Origin: Hyphobacterium marinum | GTDB taxonomy: Bacteria > Pseudomonadota > Alphaproteobacteria > Caulobacterales > Maricaulaceae | Direction: 5' to 3' | DNA: 64,000 bases | NCBI RefSeq assembly: GCF_036330325.1 | Contig: NZ_JAZDRO010000001.1 | Coordinates: 124,001 to 188,000 of the forward strand | Part shown: positions 55,891 through 64,000 of the stretch, one piece after another | How positions within the stretch are numbered: position 1 is the stretch's first letter | Layout: the number at the start of each line of letters is the position of its first letter | Translations under genes and position numbers: made by a program | Notes under the pieces: generated by a model | What the model saw: the letters and a program-made list of their open reading frames with translations, nothing else | Told to the model about the DNA's origin: nothing | Database searches by the model: none

Positions 55891-58800
55891 CCCCGGCTGA
55901 ACGCGCCACGCTCGCCCAGATCCGCGCTGCCGATCCCGGTGCCCAGATCTTCGTCGAGGCCAATGCCGGGTCCGGCAAGACGCGGGTGCTGGTTGACCGG
56001 GTGGCGCGCCTGCTCCTCGCCGGGGCCGCGCCGGACAAGATACTCTGCCTGACCTACACCAAGGCCGCGGCCGGCGAGATGAAATCACGCCTGTTTGACC
56101 GCCTCGGCAGCTGGTCGGTCATGCCCGACGCGGAACTGTCCGCCATTCTGGAAAAATTCGGCGGCGGCACCGGCCCGGCCGAGCTCGCCGAAGCCCGCAA
56201 GCTCTTCGCCCTCGCGCTCGAAACGCCCGGCGGGCTGGCCGTGAAAACCATCCACGCCTTTTGCGAATCCCTGTTGCGCCGCTTCCCGCTGGAGGCCGGC
56301 GTGCCACCCGGTTTCGAGGTCGCCGACGACATTGCCACGGCCAAAGTGCTGAAGGCGGCGCGCGCCGATGTGCTGCTGGCGGTGAAGGATGACCCGGAAC
56401 TCGCCGACGCGCTTGCCGTCATCGCATCCCGGGGTGCAGACCGGCTGGGAGCCGTCTTCGGCTTTGCGCGCAACAACCGGCATACGCTCGGCCCGCTGAT
56501 CGCGGAGGCCGGGCTCGACGCAGTGATCGCGCGGCAATACCGCGCTTTCGGTCTTGAGCCCGGTACAAGCGCGCAGGCCTGTATGACGGCGGCGTGGGAC
56601 AGGGCTCCGCAGGAGGTGCTGGTTTCGGCAGCGCAGACGCTTGACCACGCTGAAAAAGTGACCGACCGGAATCGCGGCAAGGCCATCGCGGAAGCGCTGA
56701 CAGCCGCGTCGCCCGAAGCGGCCTATGCGGCCTATCTCGGGGTCTTCTTTATCGCGAAGGGTGAGGGAAACCCGCACAAGACGCTGCTGACCAAGGACTT
56801 CGCCGCCGACAATCCGGGCCTGTTTGACTTTCTGACAAGCGAGACGGACCGCATGGAGGCGGCGCGGGCGCGGGTCCGGGCTGCACAGATCGCGGAAGGC
56901 AGCGCCGCTGCCCTGCGCTTTGCCGATGCCTTCATCCGGGCCTATGCGTCGCGGCTGGAGGCCGCGCGGCGGCTGGATTTTTCGGACCTTATCGACCGCG
57001 CCGGAGCGCTGCTGCGCGACAGCGAAGCCGCCGACTGGGTGCGCTACCGCATGGATGGCGGGATTGACCACATCCTCGTTGACGAGGCGCAGGACACTGG
57101 CCCGGACCAATGGGCCGTGATCGACGCCCTGGCCGACGAATTCTTCGGTGGCGGCGATCCGGACCGCGGTATCCGGACGCTCTTCTGCGTAGGTGACGAA
57201 AAGCAATCCATATATTCCTTCCAGGGCGCGGACCCGAAAGGCTTCATCTCGCGCGGGGCGCGGCTGCTCAGCGATTCCGAACTGGCCGGTCTCGACCATG
57301 ACAGCCCGCCGCTGGCCGTCTCTTTCCGTTCGGCCAGCGAAATCCTGGAGGCCGTCGACCGCGCCTTCACACCGGAACACACACTCGGTGAGGTCCGAGC
57401 TGTTTCCGGAGCACCGGAGACCAAGTTTGTCCCGCCGGGCAATGACAATGCGCCCGCCGGCGCGGCCGCGGCCTTCACCGCCGCAAGCGAAGCCTTCGCC
57501 GCCTATCGCAATCACGAAGCGGCACGCGCCGGAACACCGGGCACGATCGATATCTGGCCGCCGGTCACCGTGCCCCCGCGCCTCGAAGACGAGGACCCGA
57601 CAGGGCCGGTCGACCGGGAGAGCCGGTCGAGCTCGCGCGGCACGCTCGCGCGCCTCGTCGCCGACGAGGTGGCGCGGATCCTCGCCGATGGCGATGCGGT
57701 CTGGGCTGAAGCCGAGATCGACGGCCGCAAGACATGGGTGCGCCGTCCTGCCGGACCGGGCGATATCATCATCCTGGTGCGTGAACGCACAGCGGGCTTC
57801 TTTGACGAGCTGATCCGGCAGCTGAAACTGCGTGCGATCCCCGTCGCGGGCGCCGACCAGATGGTCTTGCGCGACCAGATCGCGGCGGAGGACTTGCTCG
57901 GTGTCGCGCGCGCCGCGCTCAACCCCAATGACGATCTGGCGCTGGCCGAGGTGCTGAAATCGCCCTTCTTCCAGCCGGCGGGCGGGGAGCCGGTGTTCAC
58001 CGAGGACGCCCTATTTGACCTGGCCCATGACCGTCCCGGCACGCTGTGGAGCGCGCTTGAGGACAGTTCCGACCCCCGCTTTGCCGAGGCCGCAGACGCG
58101 ATGCGGGCCGCCCGTGGCCGGATCGAGACGGCCGGCGTCTATGGCTTCTTTTCGGAGTTTCTGACCGAGACCTCGGCAACCGGGGAAAGCCGGCTCAAAC
58201 GCCTGTTTGCCCGCCTGGGTGAAGAGGCGCGCGACCCGGTCGAGGAATTCCTCTCCCGCGCGCTCGCCCATGAGAGCGAGGATGCGCCCTCACTCACCCG
58301 CTTTGTCGCGGCGGTGCGGGCCAATGACGGCAAGATCAAGCGCGAAATGGAAGAGGCGCGCAGCGACGTGCGGGTGATGACGGTGCACGCGTCCAAAGGC
58401 CTGGAAGCCCCGATTGTCATTCTGCCCGACACGACGCGCGCGCCGCGCAGCCGCAGCGAGGGCGGGCTGGTCCCCCATGGCGAGCTGGGCGTGCTGTGGC
58501 CGATGGGTAAGGATACCGATCCGCCCTTGCTGGCTGAATTACGGGCGCAGGGTGATGCGGCGGCGGAGGGCGAGTATACGCGGCTGCTCTATGTCGCCCT
58601 GACACGGGCGCGCGACCGCCTGCTCGTCTGCGGCTGGAAACATGGCGCGGCACCGGGGCGGATCGATGACCGCAGCTGGCATGACCGGCTGTGGACGCTC
58701 TGGAACGGAGACGGCTGGACGCCTATCGACACGCCGATCGTCGATGAGCATGGCAAGGCCTTGCACGGACGGCGCTGCGGCGAAACGCCCTACTGCCTGG

Positions 58801-59462
58801 GACGGACCGAGACCGTGGACCGCGAGACCGAATTGCCGGACTGGGCCCTCACCGAAGCGGCGGAAGAGCATGCCGGGCCGCGCCCGTCCGCACCCTCGCG
58901 CCTCGCAGAAGACGAGGAACCACCCGCGCTGTCGCCCCTGCTGGCCGCCGACGATCACCGATTCCGGCGTGGCAATCTGATTCACAAGCTGTTGCAGACC
59001 CTGCCCGATCTGGCCCCCGATGCGCGCGAGGCGTCAGCGCTGCGCTATCTCGAACGCCAGCCGGACCTGACGGACAGCGATGTCCGCGCGATCACAGCGG
59101 AAACGCTCCGCGTGCTCGACCATGCCGAATTCGCGCCGCTGTTCGGGCCGGGCAGCCGCGCCGAAGTCGCCATATCGGGTACGGTGGCGGGCCTGCCGGT
59201 TCGCGGTCAGATCGACCGGCTGGTGGTCACGTCCGACGCGGTTCTGATCATCGACTACAAGACCAACCGTCCGCCGCCGCACCGGGTGGAGGATGTCGCC
59301 CCGCTCTATCTGGCGCAGATGGCCGCCTACCGGGCGCTCCTGCAGGCGATTCATCCCGGCCGGCCCGTGCGCTGTGCGCTGCTGTGGACGGATGGACCGC
59401 GCCTGATGGAACTCCCGGCGGAGGCGCTGGATGCCGCACTGCCGCAGCGCCCGGCATCTTGA
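55887..59462 (+). CDS. addA: AddA helicase-nuclease subunit
   Basis: This encodes 1191 residues. Walker A is ANAGSGKTRVLVDRV (Lys31), motif Ia CLTYTKAAAGEM, motif II VDEAQDTGPDQW, motif III VGDEKQSIYSFQGA, motif V VMTVHASKGLEAPIVIL and motif VI LLYVALTRARDRL. The C-terminal RecB-family nuclease has LIIDYKTNRPPP. All helicase motifs are intact, so AddA supplies the motor and one nuclease. The start overlaps addB by ATGA. It ends the tsaE-amgK-murU-addB-addA cluster. Confidence 0.96.
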   Translation: MTPAERATLAQIRAADPGAQIFVEANAGSGKTRVLVDRVARLLLAGAAPDKILCLTYTKAAAGEMKSRLFDRLGSWSVMPDAELSAILEKFGGGTGPAELAEARKLFALALETPGGLAVKTIHAFCESLLRRFPLEAGVPPGFEVADDIATAKVLKAARADVLLAVKDDPELADALAVIASRGADRLGAVFGFARNNRHTLGPLIAEAGLDAVIARQYRAFGLEPGTSAQACMTAAWDRAPQEVLVSAAQTLDHAEKVTDRNRGKAIAEALTAASPEAAYAAYLGVFFIAKGEGNPHKTLLTKDFAADNPGLFDFLTSETDRMEAARARVRAAQIAEGSAAALRFADAFIRAYASRLEAARRLDFSDLIDRAGALLRDSEAADWVRYRMDGGIDHILVDEAQDTGPDQWAVIDALADEFFGGGDPDRGIRTLFCVGDEKQSIYSFQGADPKGFISRGARLLSDSELAGLDHDSPPLAVSFRSASEILEAVDRAFTPEHTLGEVRAVSGAPETKFVPPGNDNAPAGAAAAFTAASEAFAAYRNHEAARAGTPGTIDIWPPVTVPPRLEDEDPTGPVDRESRSSSRGTLARLVADEVARILADGDAVWAEAEIDGRKTWVRRPAGPGDIIILVRERTAGFFDELIRQLKLRAIPVAGADQMVLRDQIAAEDLLGVARAALNPNDDLALAEVLKSPFFQPAGGEPVFTEDALFDLAHDRPGTLWSALEDSSDPRFAEAADAMRAARGRIETAGVYGFFSEFLTETSATGESRLKRLFARLGEEARDPVEEFLSRALAHESEDAPSLTRFVAAVRANDGKIKREMEEARSDVRVMTVHASKGLEAPIVILPDTTRAPRSRSEGGLVPHGELGVLWPMGKDTDPPLLAELRAQGDAAAEGEYTRLLYVALTRARDRLLVCGWKHGAAPGRIDDRSWHDRLWTLWNGDGWTPIDTPIVDEHGKALHGRRCGETPYCLGRTETVDRETELPDWALTEAAEEHAGPRPSAPSRLAEDEEPPALSPLLAADDHRFRRGNLIHKLLQTLPDLAPDAREASALRYLERQPDLTDSDVRAITAETLRVLDHAEFAPLFGPGSRAEVAISGTVAGLPVRGQIDRLVVTSDAVLIIDYKTNRPPPHRVEDVAPLYLAQMAAYRALLQAIHPGRPVRCALLWTDGPRLMELPAEALDAALPQRPAS

Positions 59463-59550
59463 CGCCAGCGCCACGCCTTCCTAGGTCACGGGCGATGAAT
59501 TTTCCGGACCGGATGATCCCATCCGATTCGCACTCTTCAAGGAGCAGACC

Positions 59551-59886
59551 ATGGCGACCAAAGCGGTGAGCGACGATTCGTTCGAGGCCGATGTCCTGAA
59601 TGCCGACAGCCCGGTGCTGGTGGATTTCTGGGCGGAATGGTGCGGCCCGTGCAAACAGATCGCGCCCGCGCTCGACGAGCTGTCGCAGGACCTCTCCGGC
59701 GACATCACCATTGCCAAGGTCAATATCGATGAAAACCCGCAAACGCCCGGCAAATACGGTGTGCGCGGCATCCCGACGCTGATGATCTTTAAAGGGGGCG
59801 AAGTCGTCTCCACCAAGATCGGCGCGATGGCCAAGGGCAAGATCGAGGAATGGATCAAGGAAACGCTGGCAACCGCCACGGCCTGA
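59551..59886 (+). CDS. trxA: Thioredoxin
   Basis: This encodes 111 residues. The active site WAEWCGPCK has Cys31 and Cys34, and cis-Pro lies in GIPTLMIFK. It is a standard cytosolic thioredoxin 1 that reduces protein disulfides with NADPH via thioredoxin reductase. AAGGAGC lies about 10 bases before the ATG. It follows addA by 88 bp, as in Caulobacter relatives, and ends at a clear terminator shared with folC. Confidence 0.96.
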   Translation: MATKAVSDDSFEADVLNADSPVLVDFWAEWCGPCKQIAPALDELSQDLSGDITIAKVNIDENPQTPGKYGVRGIPTLMIFKGGEVVSTKIGAMAKGKIEEWIKETLATATA

Positions 59887-59909
59887 TCGCTACAACAGAC
59901 GCGCGTATG

Positions 59910-59943
59910 ACGGCCTCCGGCATCCCTGCCGGGGGCCGTTTTC
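59910..59943 (+). terminator. Intrinsic terminator of trxA
   Basis: ACGGCCTCCGGC pairs with GCCGGGGGCCGT across a 6-nt loop, one G-T wobble aside, and ends in TTTT. It lies 24 bases after the trxA stop and 10 before the folC stop of the other strand; it has no long U-tract in the minus direction. Confidence 0.85.
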
Positions 59944-59953
59944 ATGTGCGCTG

Positions 59954-61279
59954 CTAACCCGGCGTCGCCTGGGGCCGGATGCCTTCGGAGAGCGCCAGCA
60001 CTTCACCGGCGAGATAGAGCGAGCCGCAGATGAGGATGCGGGGCGGCGGCGTGCCTTCGGCGGCATTGCGGATTGCGGCGGAAAGACTGCCCGCCGTGAC
60101 CGCATCTATCGCCTCGCCCTGTGCTGCAGAGGCAATCACGTCTGCCGGAGCCGACCCGTTGCGGCCGCTGGCGAAAGCGACCGCCACCACGCGCCGGGCC
60201 AGCCCGGCGAAGGCAGCGAGATAACCTGCCGCGTCCTTGTTCGGGGAGAAGCCGCAGACCAGCACGAGCGGGCGTGGATCGCGGGATTCAAGGTCGGCCA
60301 TGGCCCGCGAGAGCGCCACGCCCGCGGCCGGATTATGCCCGCCATCAAGCCAGAGTTCCGCCCCGGCACGCGCGGCGATGTCGAAGAGCGGCCCTGATTT
60401 CAGACGTTGCAGGCGGGCCGGCCACTCAGCCCGGGTCAGTCCGTCACGGACAGCGGTCTCGGGCAGGTTCATGGCGCGTGCGGCAGCTATGGCGATGCCG
60501 GCATTGACGATCTGGTGCTCGCCGATGAGCGACGGGCGCGGCAAATCCCAGACGAGATTCTCCTCCTCATAGACGAGACGGTCATGTTCCGAATAGGCGC
60601 GATAATCCCGCCCCCAGAGCGCGGTGGGCGCGCCCACGGCCTCGGCAATTCTCAGGATCGCCTCTTCGGCCTCGGCGGGTTGGGGGCCGATTACGGCCGG
60701 GATGTGAGCTTTGAGAATGCCCGCCTTCTCCGGCGCGATCAGCGAAAGCGTATCACCGAGGAAATCCTGGTGATCGAGACTGACGGGCGTAATCGCCGTG
60801 ACCACCGGTCTGGCGATGACATTGGTCGCGTCATAACGGCCGCCCAGACCGACTTCGAGGATCAGGCGGTCTGCAGGTGTTTCGGAAAAGAGGAGGAAGG
60901 CTGCCGCCGTGGTGATCTCGAAAAAAGTGATCGGCGCGCCTTTGTTGGCGGCTTCGCAGCGGGCGAAAGCGTCCAGCAAAGCGCGGTCGGAGACCATCTT
61001 GCCAGCCAGCGTGATACGCTCGTTGAAACGCACCAGGTGCGGCGAGGCATAGGCGTGGACGCGCTCGCCCCTCGCTTCGGCGATAGCTTTGAGATAGGCG
61101 CAGACCGAACCCTTGCCGTTCGTTCCGGCGACATGGGCAGTCGGCGGCAAGCGGTCCTGCGGGCGGCCCAGCGCCTCGAGCAGGCGTTCGAGCCGGCCCA
61201 GCGACAGGTCGATCTTTTTGGGATGAAGTCCGGCGAGGCGCGCCAGCGCGGCCTCGAGCCGGGAGGGCGGCAGGCTAAT
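59954..61279 (-). CDS. folC: Dihydrofolate/folylpolyglutamate synthase FolC, apparent AUU start
   Basis: This encodes about 441 residues. The Walker A-like loop is HVAGTNGKGSVCAYL; other blocks are SPHLVRFNERI, FFEITTAAAFLLF, EVGLGGRYDATNV, SLDHQDFLGDT, GEHQIVNAGIA and LDGGHNPAAG. The first ATG, GTG or TTG in frame is TTG 61150, which would remove the conserved N-terminal helix LHPKKIDLSLGRLERLLEALG. The open frame covers that helix and runs back to an ATT (61277-61279), six bases after GGGGAGG. The ATT shares its first base with the accD TAG stop. CTG at 61273 is the only other candidate. It adds glutamate to dihydropteroate and folates. Confidence 0.93.
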   Translation of the reverse strand: MSLPPSRLEAALARLAGLHPKKIDLSLGRLERLLEALGRPQDRLPPTAHVAGTNGKGSVCAYLKAIAEARGERVHAYASPHLVRFNERITLAGKMVSDRALLDAFARCEAANKGAPITFFEITTAAAFLLFSETPADRLILEVGLGGRYDATNVIARPVVTAITPVSLDHQDFLGDTLSLIAPEKAGILKAHIPAVIGPQPAEAEEAILRIAEAVGAPTALWGRDYRAYSEHDRLVYEEENLVWDLPRPSLIGEHQIVNAGIAIAAARAMNLPETAVRDGLTRAEWPARLQRLKSGPLFDIAARAGAELWLDGGHNPAAGVALSRAMADLESRDPRPLVLVCGFSPNKDAAGYLAAFAGLARRVVAVAFASGRNGSAPADVIASAAQGEAIDAVTAGSLSAAIRNAAEGTPPPRILICGSLYLAGEVLALSEGIRPQATPG

Positions 61280-62195
61280 CGTCGTCCTCCCCGGCCCCCG
61301 CAGCAGTCAGGGCCCGGCCCTCATCAGGGCCTTCGATCATCGGCGTCGATCCGGGCCGCTTCGTCAGCGTTCGCAGGATACGCGCCAGTGTTTTGCGCAA
61401 GTCGCGGCGGTGGACGACCTTGTCGACCATGCCCTTGTCGAGGAGGTATTCGGCGCGCTGGAAACCATCGGGCAATTTCTCGCGAATGGTCGCCTCGATC
61501 ACGCGCGGGCCGGCAAAGCCGATCAGCGCGCCCGGTTCGGCAATGTGGACATCGCCCAGCATGGCATAGCTCGCCGTCACCCCGCCCGTCGTCGGGTCGG
61601 TCAGCACGACGATATAGGGCAGGCCGGCGTCCTTGACGTCCTGGATGGCCAGGGTCGTGCGCGGCATCTGCATCAGGGAAAGACAGCCCTCCTGCATGCG
61701 CGCGCCACCCGCTGCCGTGAAAACGATAAAGGGCGTCTTGCGCTTCACCGCGGTTTCAGCCGCCTTGATGAAGCTCTCGCCCGCACCCATGCCCAGTGAT
61801 CCGCCCATGAAGGCGAAGTCCTGGACCAGCACCGTGCTCTCCACCCCGCCGATATGGCCGACACCGATCGCCATCGCGTCTTCGCGGCCCGTCTTTTTGC
61901 GGGCGGCGGAGAGGCGCGAGGTGTAGGGCTTGTCGTCCTTGAATTTCAGCGGGTCCTTGGGAACCGGCGGCAGGTCGATTTCCGTCCACTCACCGTCGAA
62001 GGTGAATTTGAAACGCAGATCCGGCCCGATGCGCATATGGTGCCCGGCGGGCGTCACATACATGCCGGCTTCAAGGTCCTTGTTGAAGACCATCTCGCCG
62101 GAGACCGGGCATTTCACCCAGAGATTTTCCGGCGTGTCGCGCTTGGCGAACATTTTCGAGACGCCCGGAGGCGTGAGTTTCGAAATCCAGTTCAT
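61275..62195 (-). CDS. accD: Acetyl-CoA carboxylase carboxyltransferase subunit beta
   Basis: This encodes 306 residues. It forms the carboxyltransferase with AccA, the first step of fatty-acid synthesis. Blocks are YTSRLSAARKKTGREDA, GGSLGMGAGESFIKAAE, FTAAGGARMQEGCLSLMQM, LTDPTTGGVTASYAMLGDV and GFAGPRVIEATI. The N-terminal zinc ribbon of the E. coli protein is degenerate: of its four Cys only Cys29 remains (KCPVSGEMVF...VTPAGHHM), as seen in other alphaproteobacteria. The trpA stop abuts its ATG with no spacer, and its own stop overlaps the folC start. Confidence 0.96.
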   Translation of the reverse strand: MNWISKLTPPGVSKMFAKRDTPENLWVKCPVSGEMVFNKDLEAGMYVTPAGHHMRIGPDLRFKFTFDGEWTEIDLPPVPKDPLKFKDDKPYTSRLSAARKKTGREDAMAIGVGHIGGVESTVLVQDFAFMGGSLGMGAGESFIKAAETAVKRKTPFIVFTAAGGARMQEGCLSLMQMPRTTLAIQDVKDAGLPYIVVLTDPTTGGVTASYAMLGDVHIAEPGALIGFAGPRVIEATIREKLPDGFQRAEYLLDKGMVDKVVHRRDLRKTLARILRTLTKRPGSTPMIEGPDEGRALTAAGAGEDDD

Positions 62196-62990
62196 CTAGC
62201 CGTTCCGTTCTGCGCCATGTGTGGCGGCCGAGAGGCGTTTGACCAAGTCTATAGCAGCTTGTGCGCCGCCGTCATGGTTGGCGCTGACAATCGCCGAACC
62301 GACCACGACCGCGTCCGAGGCGCTGGCGATCTCCGCCGCCGCGTCCTCGGTGCGGACGCCAAAGCCGACGACGACCGGCAGGCCGGTGGCCTTGCGGACC
62401 CGCGCGACCGCCGCGCCAACATCCGTGGCTGCGCCCATCCCGGCCCCGGTCACGCCCGTGGTCGAAACATAATAGACAAAACCCGACGAGCCCTGTGCCA
62501 CCGTCTTGAGCCTGTTGTCATCGGTCGTCGGCGTGGCAAGCCGGATAATGGCGATGCCCTTCTGCGACAGGGCTACACGCAGCGGCGCGTCTTCCTCGGG
62601 GGGCAGATCGACACAGATGAGACCATCCACGCCTGCGTCGCTGGCGTCGCGCGCAAAGGCATCCCAGCCATAATGGTGGATCGGATTGGCATAGCCCATG
62701 AGGACGAGCGGCGTATCGGGATGGTTTGACCGGAAGGACTTGGCGAGCGAGAGCGTGCCTTTGACCGTCATGCCGCTTTCCAGCGCGCGATTGGCGGCGG
62801 CCTGGATCGCCGGACCGTCGGCCATCGGATCGGTAAACGGCATGCCCAGCTCGATCACGTCCGCGCCCGCGCCGGGCAAGGCGTCCAGCAGCGCTTCCGT
62901 ATCGCCATCGCCCGCCATGACATAGGCGACGAAACCGGCGCGATTTTCTTCGCGCAGGCGGGCGAAGGTGGAGGTAAGGCGGGAGGTCAT
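62196..62990 (-). CDS. trpA: Tryptophan synthase alpha subunit
   Basis: This encodes 264 residues from ATG 62990; the ORF to 63017 lies in repeat DNA. The catalytic Glu and Asp are in VIELGMPFTDPMADGPAIQ. Other blocks are VLMGYANPIHHYG, GLICVDLPPEE, GFVYYVSTTGVTGAG and VVGFGVRTEDAA. It cleaves indole-3-glycerol phosphate and passes indole to TrpB. It lies 118 bp after trpB, much more than usual for this pair, because a family C repeat fills the gap. Confidence 0.96.
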   Translation of the reverse strand: MTSRLTSTFARLREENRAGFVAYVMAGDGDTEALLDALPGAGADVIELGMPFTDPMADGPAIQAAANRALESGMTVKGTLSLAKSFRSNHPDTPLVLMGYANPIHHYGWDAFARDASDAGVDGLICVDLPPEEDAPLRVALSQKGIAIIRLATPTTDDNRLKTVAQGSSGFVYYVSTTGVTGAGMGAATDVGAAVARVRKATGLPVVVGFGVRTEDAAAEIASASDAVVVGSAIVSANHDGGAQAAIDLVKRLSAATHGAERNG

Positions 62991-62993
62991 ATT

Positions 62994-63103
62994 CCCCCCC
63001 TCGTCCCTTCGGGACACTCCCCCCGCAAGCGGGGGGAGAAAAAAACGCGTTTTCCTCCCCCGTTTACGGGGGAGGTGCCGAGCGCAAGCGAGGCGGAGGG
63101 GGG
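62994..63103. repeat. Family C palindromic repeat between trpB and trpA
   Basis: Nested hairpins: outer CCCCCCTC...GAGGGGGG, then GTCCC-TTC-GGGAC, CTCCCCCCGC-AA-GCGGGGGGAG, and CCTCCCCCGT-TT-ACGGGGGAGG near the other end. It fills the trpB-trpA intergenic space almost completely. It could weaken or terminate read-through from trpB into trpA, accD and folC. Confidence 0.8.
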
Positions 63104-63108
63104 AAGGA

Positions 63109-64000
63109 TCACAGCTCCACCCCCAGATGACCGGCGACGGCGAAGACGTCCTTGTCGCCGCGGCCGCACATATTCATCAGTATCACGCCATCCGGACCCA
63201 GCTCCTTAGCCAGATCGCGCACGCGGGCGAGAGCGTGGGCCGGTTCAAGCGCCGGGATGATGCCTTCGAGCTTCGAGCAAAGCTGGAACATCTCCAGCGC
63301 CTCGGCGTCGGTCGCCGAGACATATTCGGCGCGTTTCGCATCGTGCAGGAAGGCGTGTTCCGGGCCGATACCGGGATAATCGAGCCCGGCGGAGATGGAA
63401 TGACCCTCGACGATCTGGCCGTCATCGTCCTGGAGGAGATAGGTGCGGTTGCCATGAAGGATGCCCGGCTCGCCGCCATTAAGGCTGGCGGCATGGTCGG
63501 GCGTTTCGAGGCCCTTGCCGGCGGCTTCGACGCCAATGAGACGCACGCTCTCGTCTTCGAGGAAGGGATGGAAGAGGCCCATCGCGTTCGAGCCGCCACC
63601 GATACAGGCGACCGCCGCGTCGGGCAGGCGTCCGATCCGGTCGAGCATCTGCGCACGGGCTTCACGGCCAATCACCGATTGGAAGTCGCGGACCATCGCC
63701 GGATAGGGGTGCGGACCGGCGACCGTGCCGATGACATAGAACGTCTCGTCCGGATAGGTCACCCAGTCGCGCAGCGCCTCGTTCATCGCGTCCTTCAGCG
63801 TGCCGCGACCGCTTGTGACGGCGTGAACCTTGGCGCCGAGCAGCTTCATGCGGAAGACGTTGGGCTTCTGGCGCTCCACGTCCGTTGCGCCCATGAAGAC
63901 CTCGCACGGCAGGCCGAAGCGCGCCGCGACGGTCGCCGTGGCGACGCCGTGCTGGCCCGCGCCGGTCTCGGCAATGATGCGGGTCTTGCCCATGCGTTTG
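63109..64000 (-). CDS. trpB: Tryptophan synthase beta subunit, partial (N-terminus outside window)
   Basis: This shows 297 codons of the C-terminal part, open at the right edge. KRMGKTRIIAETGAGQHGVATATVAARFG is at the edge, so the PLP-binding Lys lies just beyond. GRGTLKDAMNEALRDWVTY, GTVAGPHPYPAMVRDFQSVIG, the phosphate loop ACIGGGSNAMG, SAGLDYPGIGPEHAFL and the serine-contact region are intact. It condenses indole from TrpA with L-serine. An ATG at 63993 lies inside the protein and is not the start. Confidence 0.96.
   Translation of the reverse strand, partial: KRMGKTRIIAETGAGQHGVATATVAARFGLPCEVFMGATDVERQKPNVFRMKLLGAKVHAVTSGRGTLKDAMNEALRDWVTYPDETFYVIGTVAGPHPYPAMVRDFQSVIGREARAQMLDRIGRLPDAAVACIGGGSNAMGLFHPFLEDESVRLIGVEAAGKGLETPDHAASLNGGEPGILHGNRTYLLQDDDGQIVEGHSISAGLDYPGIGPEHAFLHDAKRAEYVSATDAEALEMFQLCSKLEGIIPALEPAHALARVRDLAKELGPDGVILMNMCGRGDKDVFAVAGHLGVEL

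Overview
This window is chromosomal DNA from a GC-rich alphaproteobacterium. It is most likely a stalked or dimorphic marine relative of Caulobacter in the Hyphomonadaceae/Maricaulales group. The evidence is a DivL cell-polarity kinase with its Tyr-for-His change, a ChvI-ChvG two-component pair next to PTS EIIA/HPr genes, an alphaproteobacterial AccD without its zinc ribbon, an AmgK-MurU cell-wall recycling pair, and the run trpB-trpA-accD-folC facing addB-addA-trxA. No phage, insertion sequence or CRISPR array was seen. The taxonomic placement is inference from gene content.

Layout. 1-2.75 kb: three tandem secreted paralogues built from one ~110-residue module (three or more, two and one copies). 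2.9-6.6 kb: infC with an apparent AUA start, two glycosyltransferases and an ABHD10-like hydrolase. 6.6-12.6 kb: tRNA-Ala followed by a tightly overlapping six-gene envelope-sugar operon (membrane protein, two WecD-like acetyltransferases, GtrB-like transferase, methyltransferase, WecE-like aminotransferase). 12.7-15.9 kb: msrPQ methionine sulfoxide repair facing moaC-moaE-mobA. 15.9-22.7 kb: small genes, a repeat-filled gap, bioB, an AGCS symporter and an S41 protease. 22.7-26.7 kb: a 1318-residue secreted protein with seven propeller-like repeats and VCBS-like repeats. 26.9-33.6 kb: tRNA-Arg, a cation/proton antiporter fused to a Bax-like glucosaminidase domain whose catalytic Glu is Ala, an ABC ATPase, a toxin-antitoxin-like operon with a third membrane gene, a CHCC zinc-finger protein and an SLC13 transporter. 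33.6-42.1 kb: polA flanked by palindromic repeats, a large uncharacterised protein, chvI-chvG, and EIIA-Man plus HPr with no hprK between. 42.1-50.5 kb: an acidic-tailed membrane protein, ahcY, lipoproteins and divL. 50.5-64 kb: tsaE-amgK-murU-addB-addA, trxA, then folC (apparent AUU start), accD, trpA and partial trpB on the minus strand.

How the parts work together. Several blocks concern the envelope: surface-sugar synthesis, muramic-acid recycling, secreted repeat proteins, ChvIG envelope sensing and the antiporter-Bax fusion. Others are core information processing (polA, addAB, infC, tsaE) and cofactor or amino-acid synthesis (Moco, biotin, folate, Trp, SAH recycling). Intergenic gaps carry at least four short palindromic repeat families. 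One is a 68-71 bp double-hairpin element present four times, with stem sequences that differ between copies but remain base-paired.

The most unusual items are the antiporter-pseudo-glucosaminidase fusion, the two non-canonical start codons (infC AUA, folC AUU), the double-hairpin repeats, and the toxin-antitoxin-like operon with a membrane partner.
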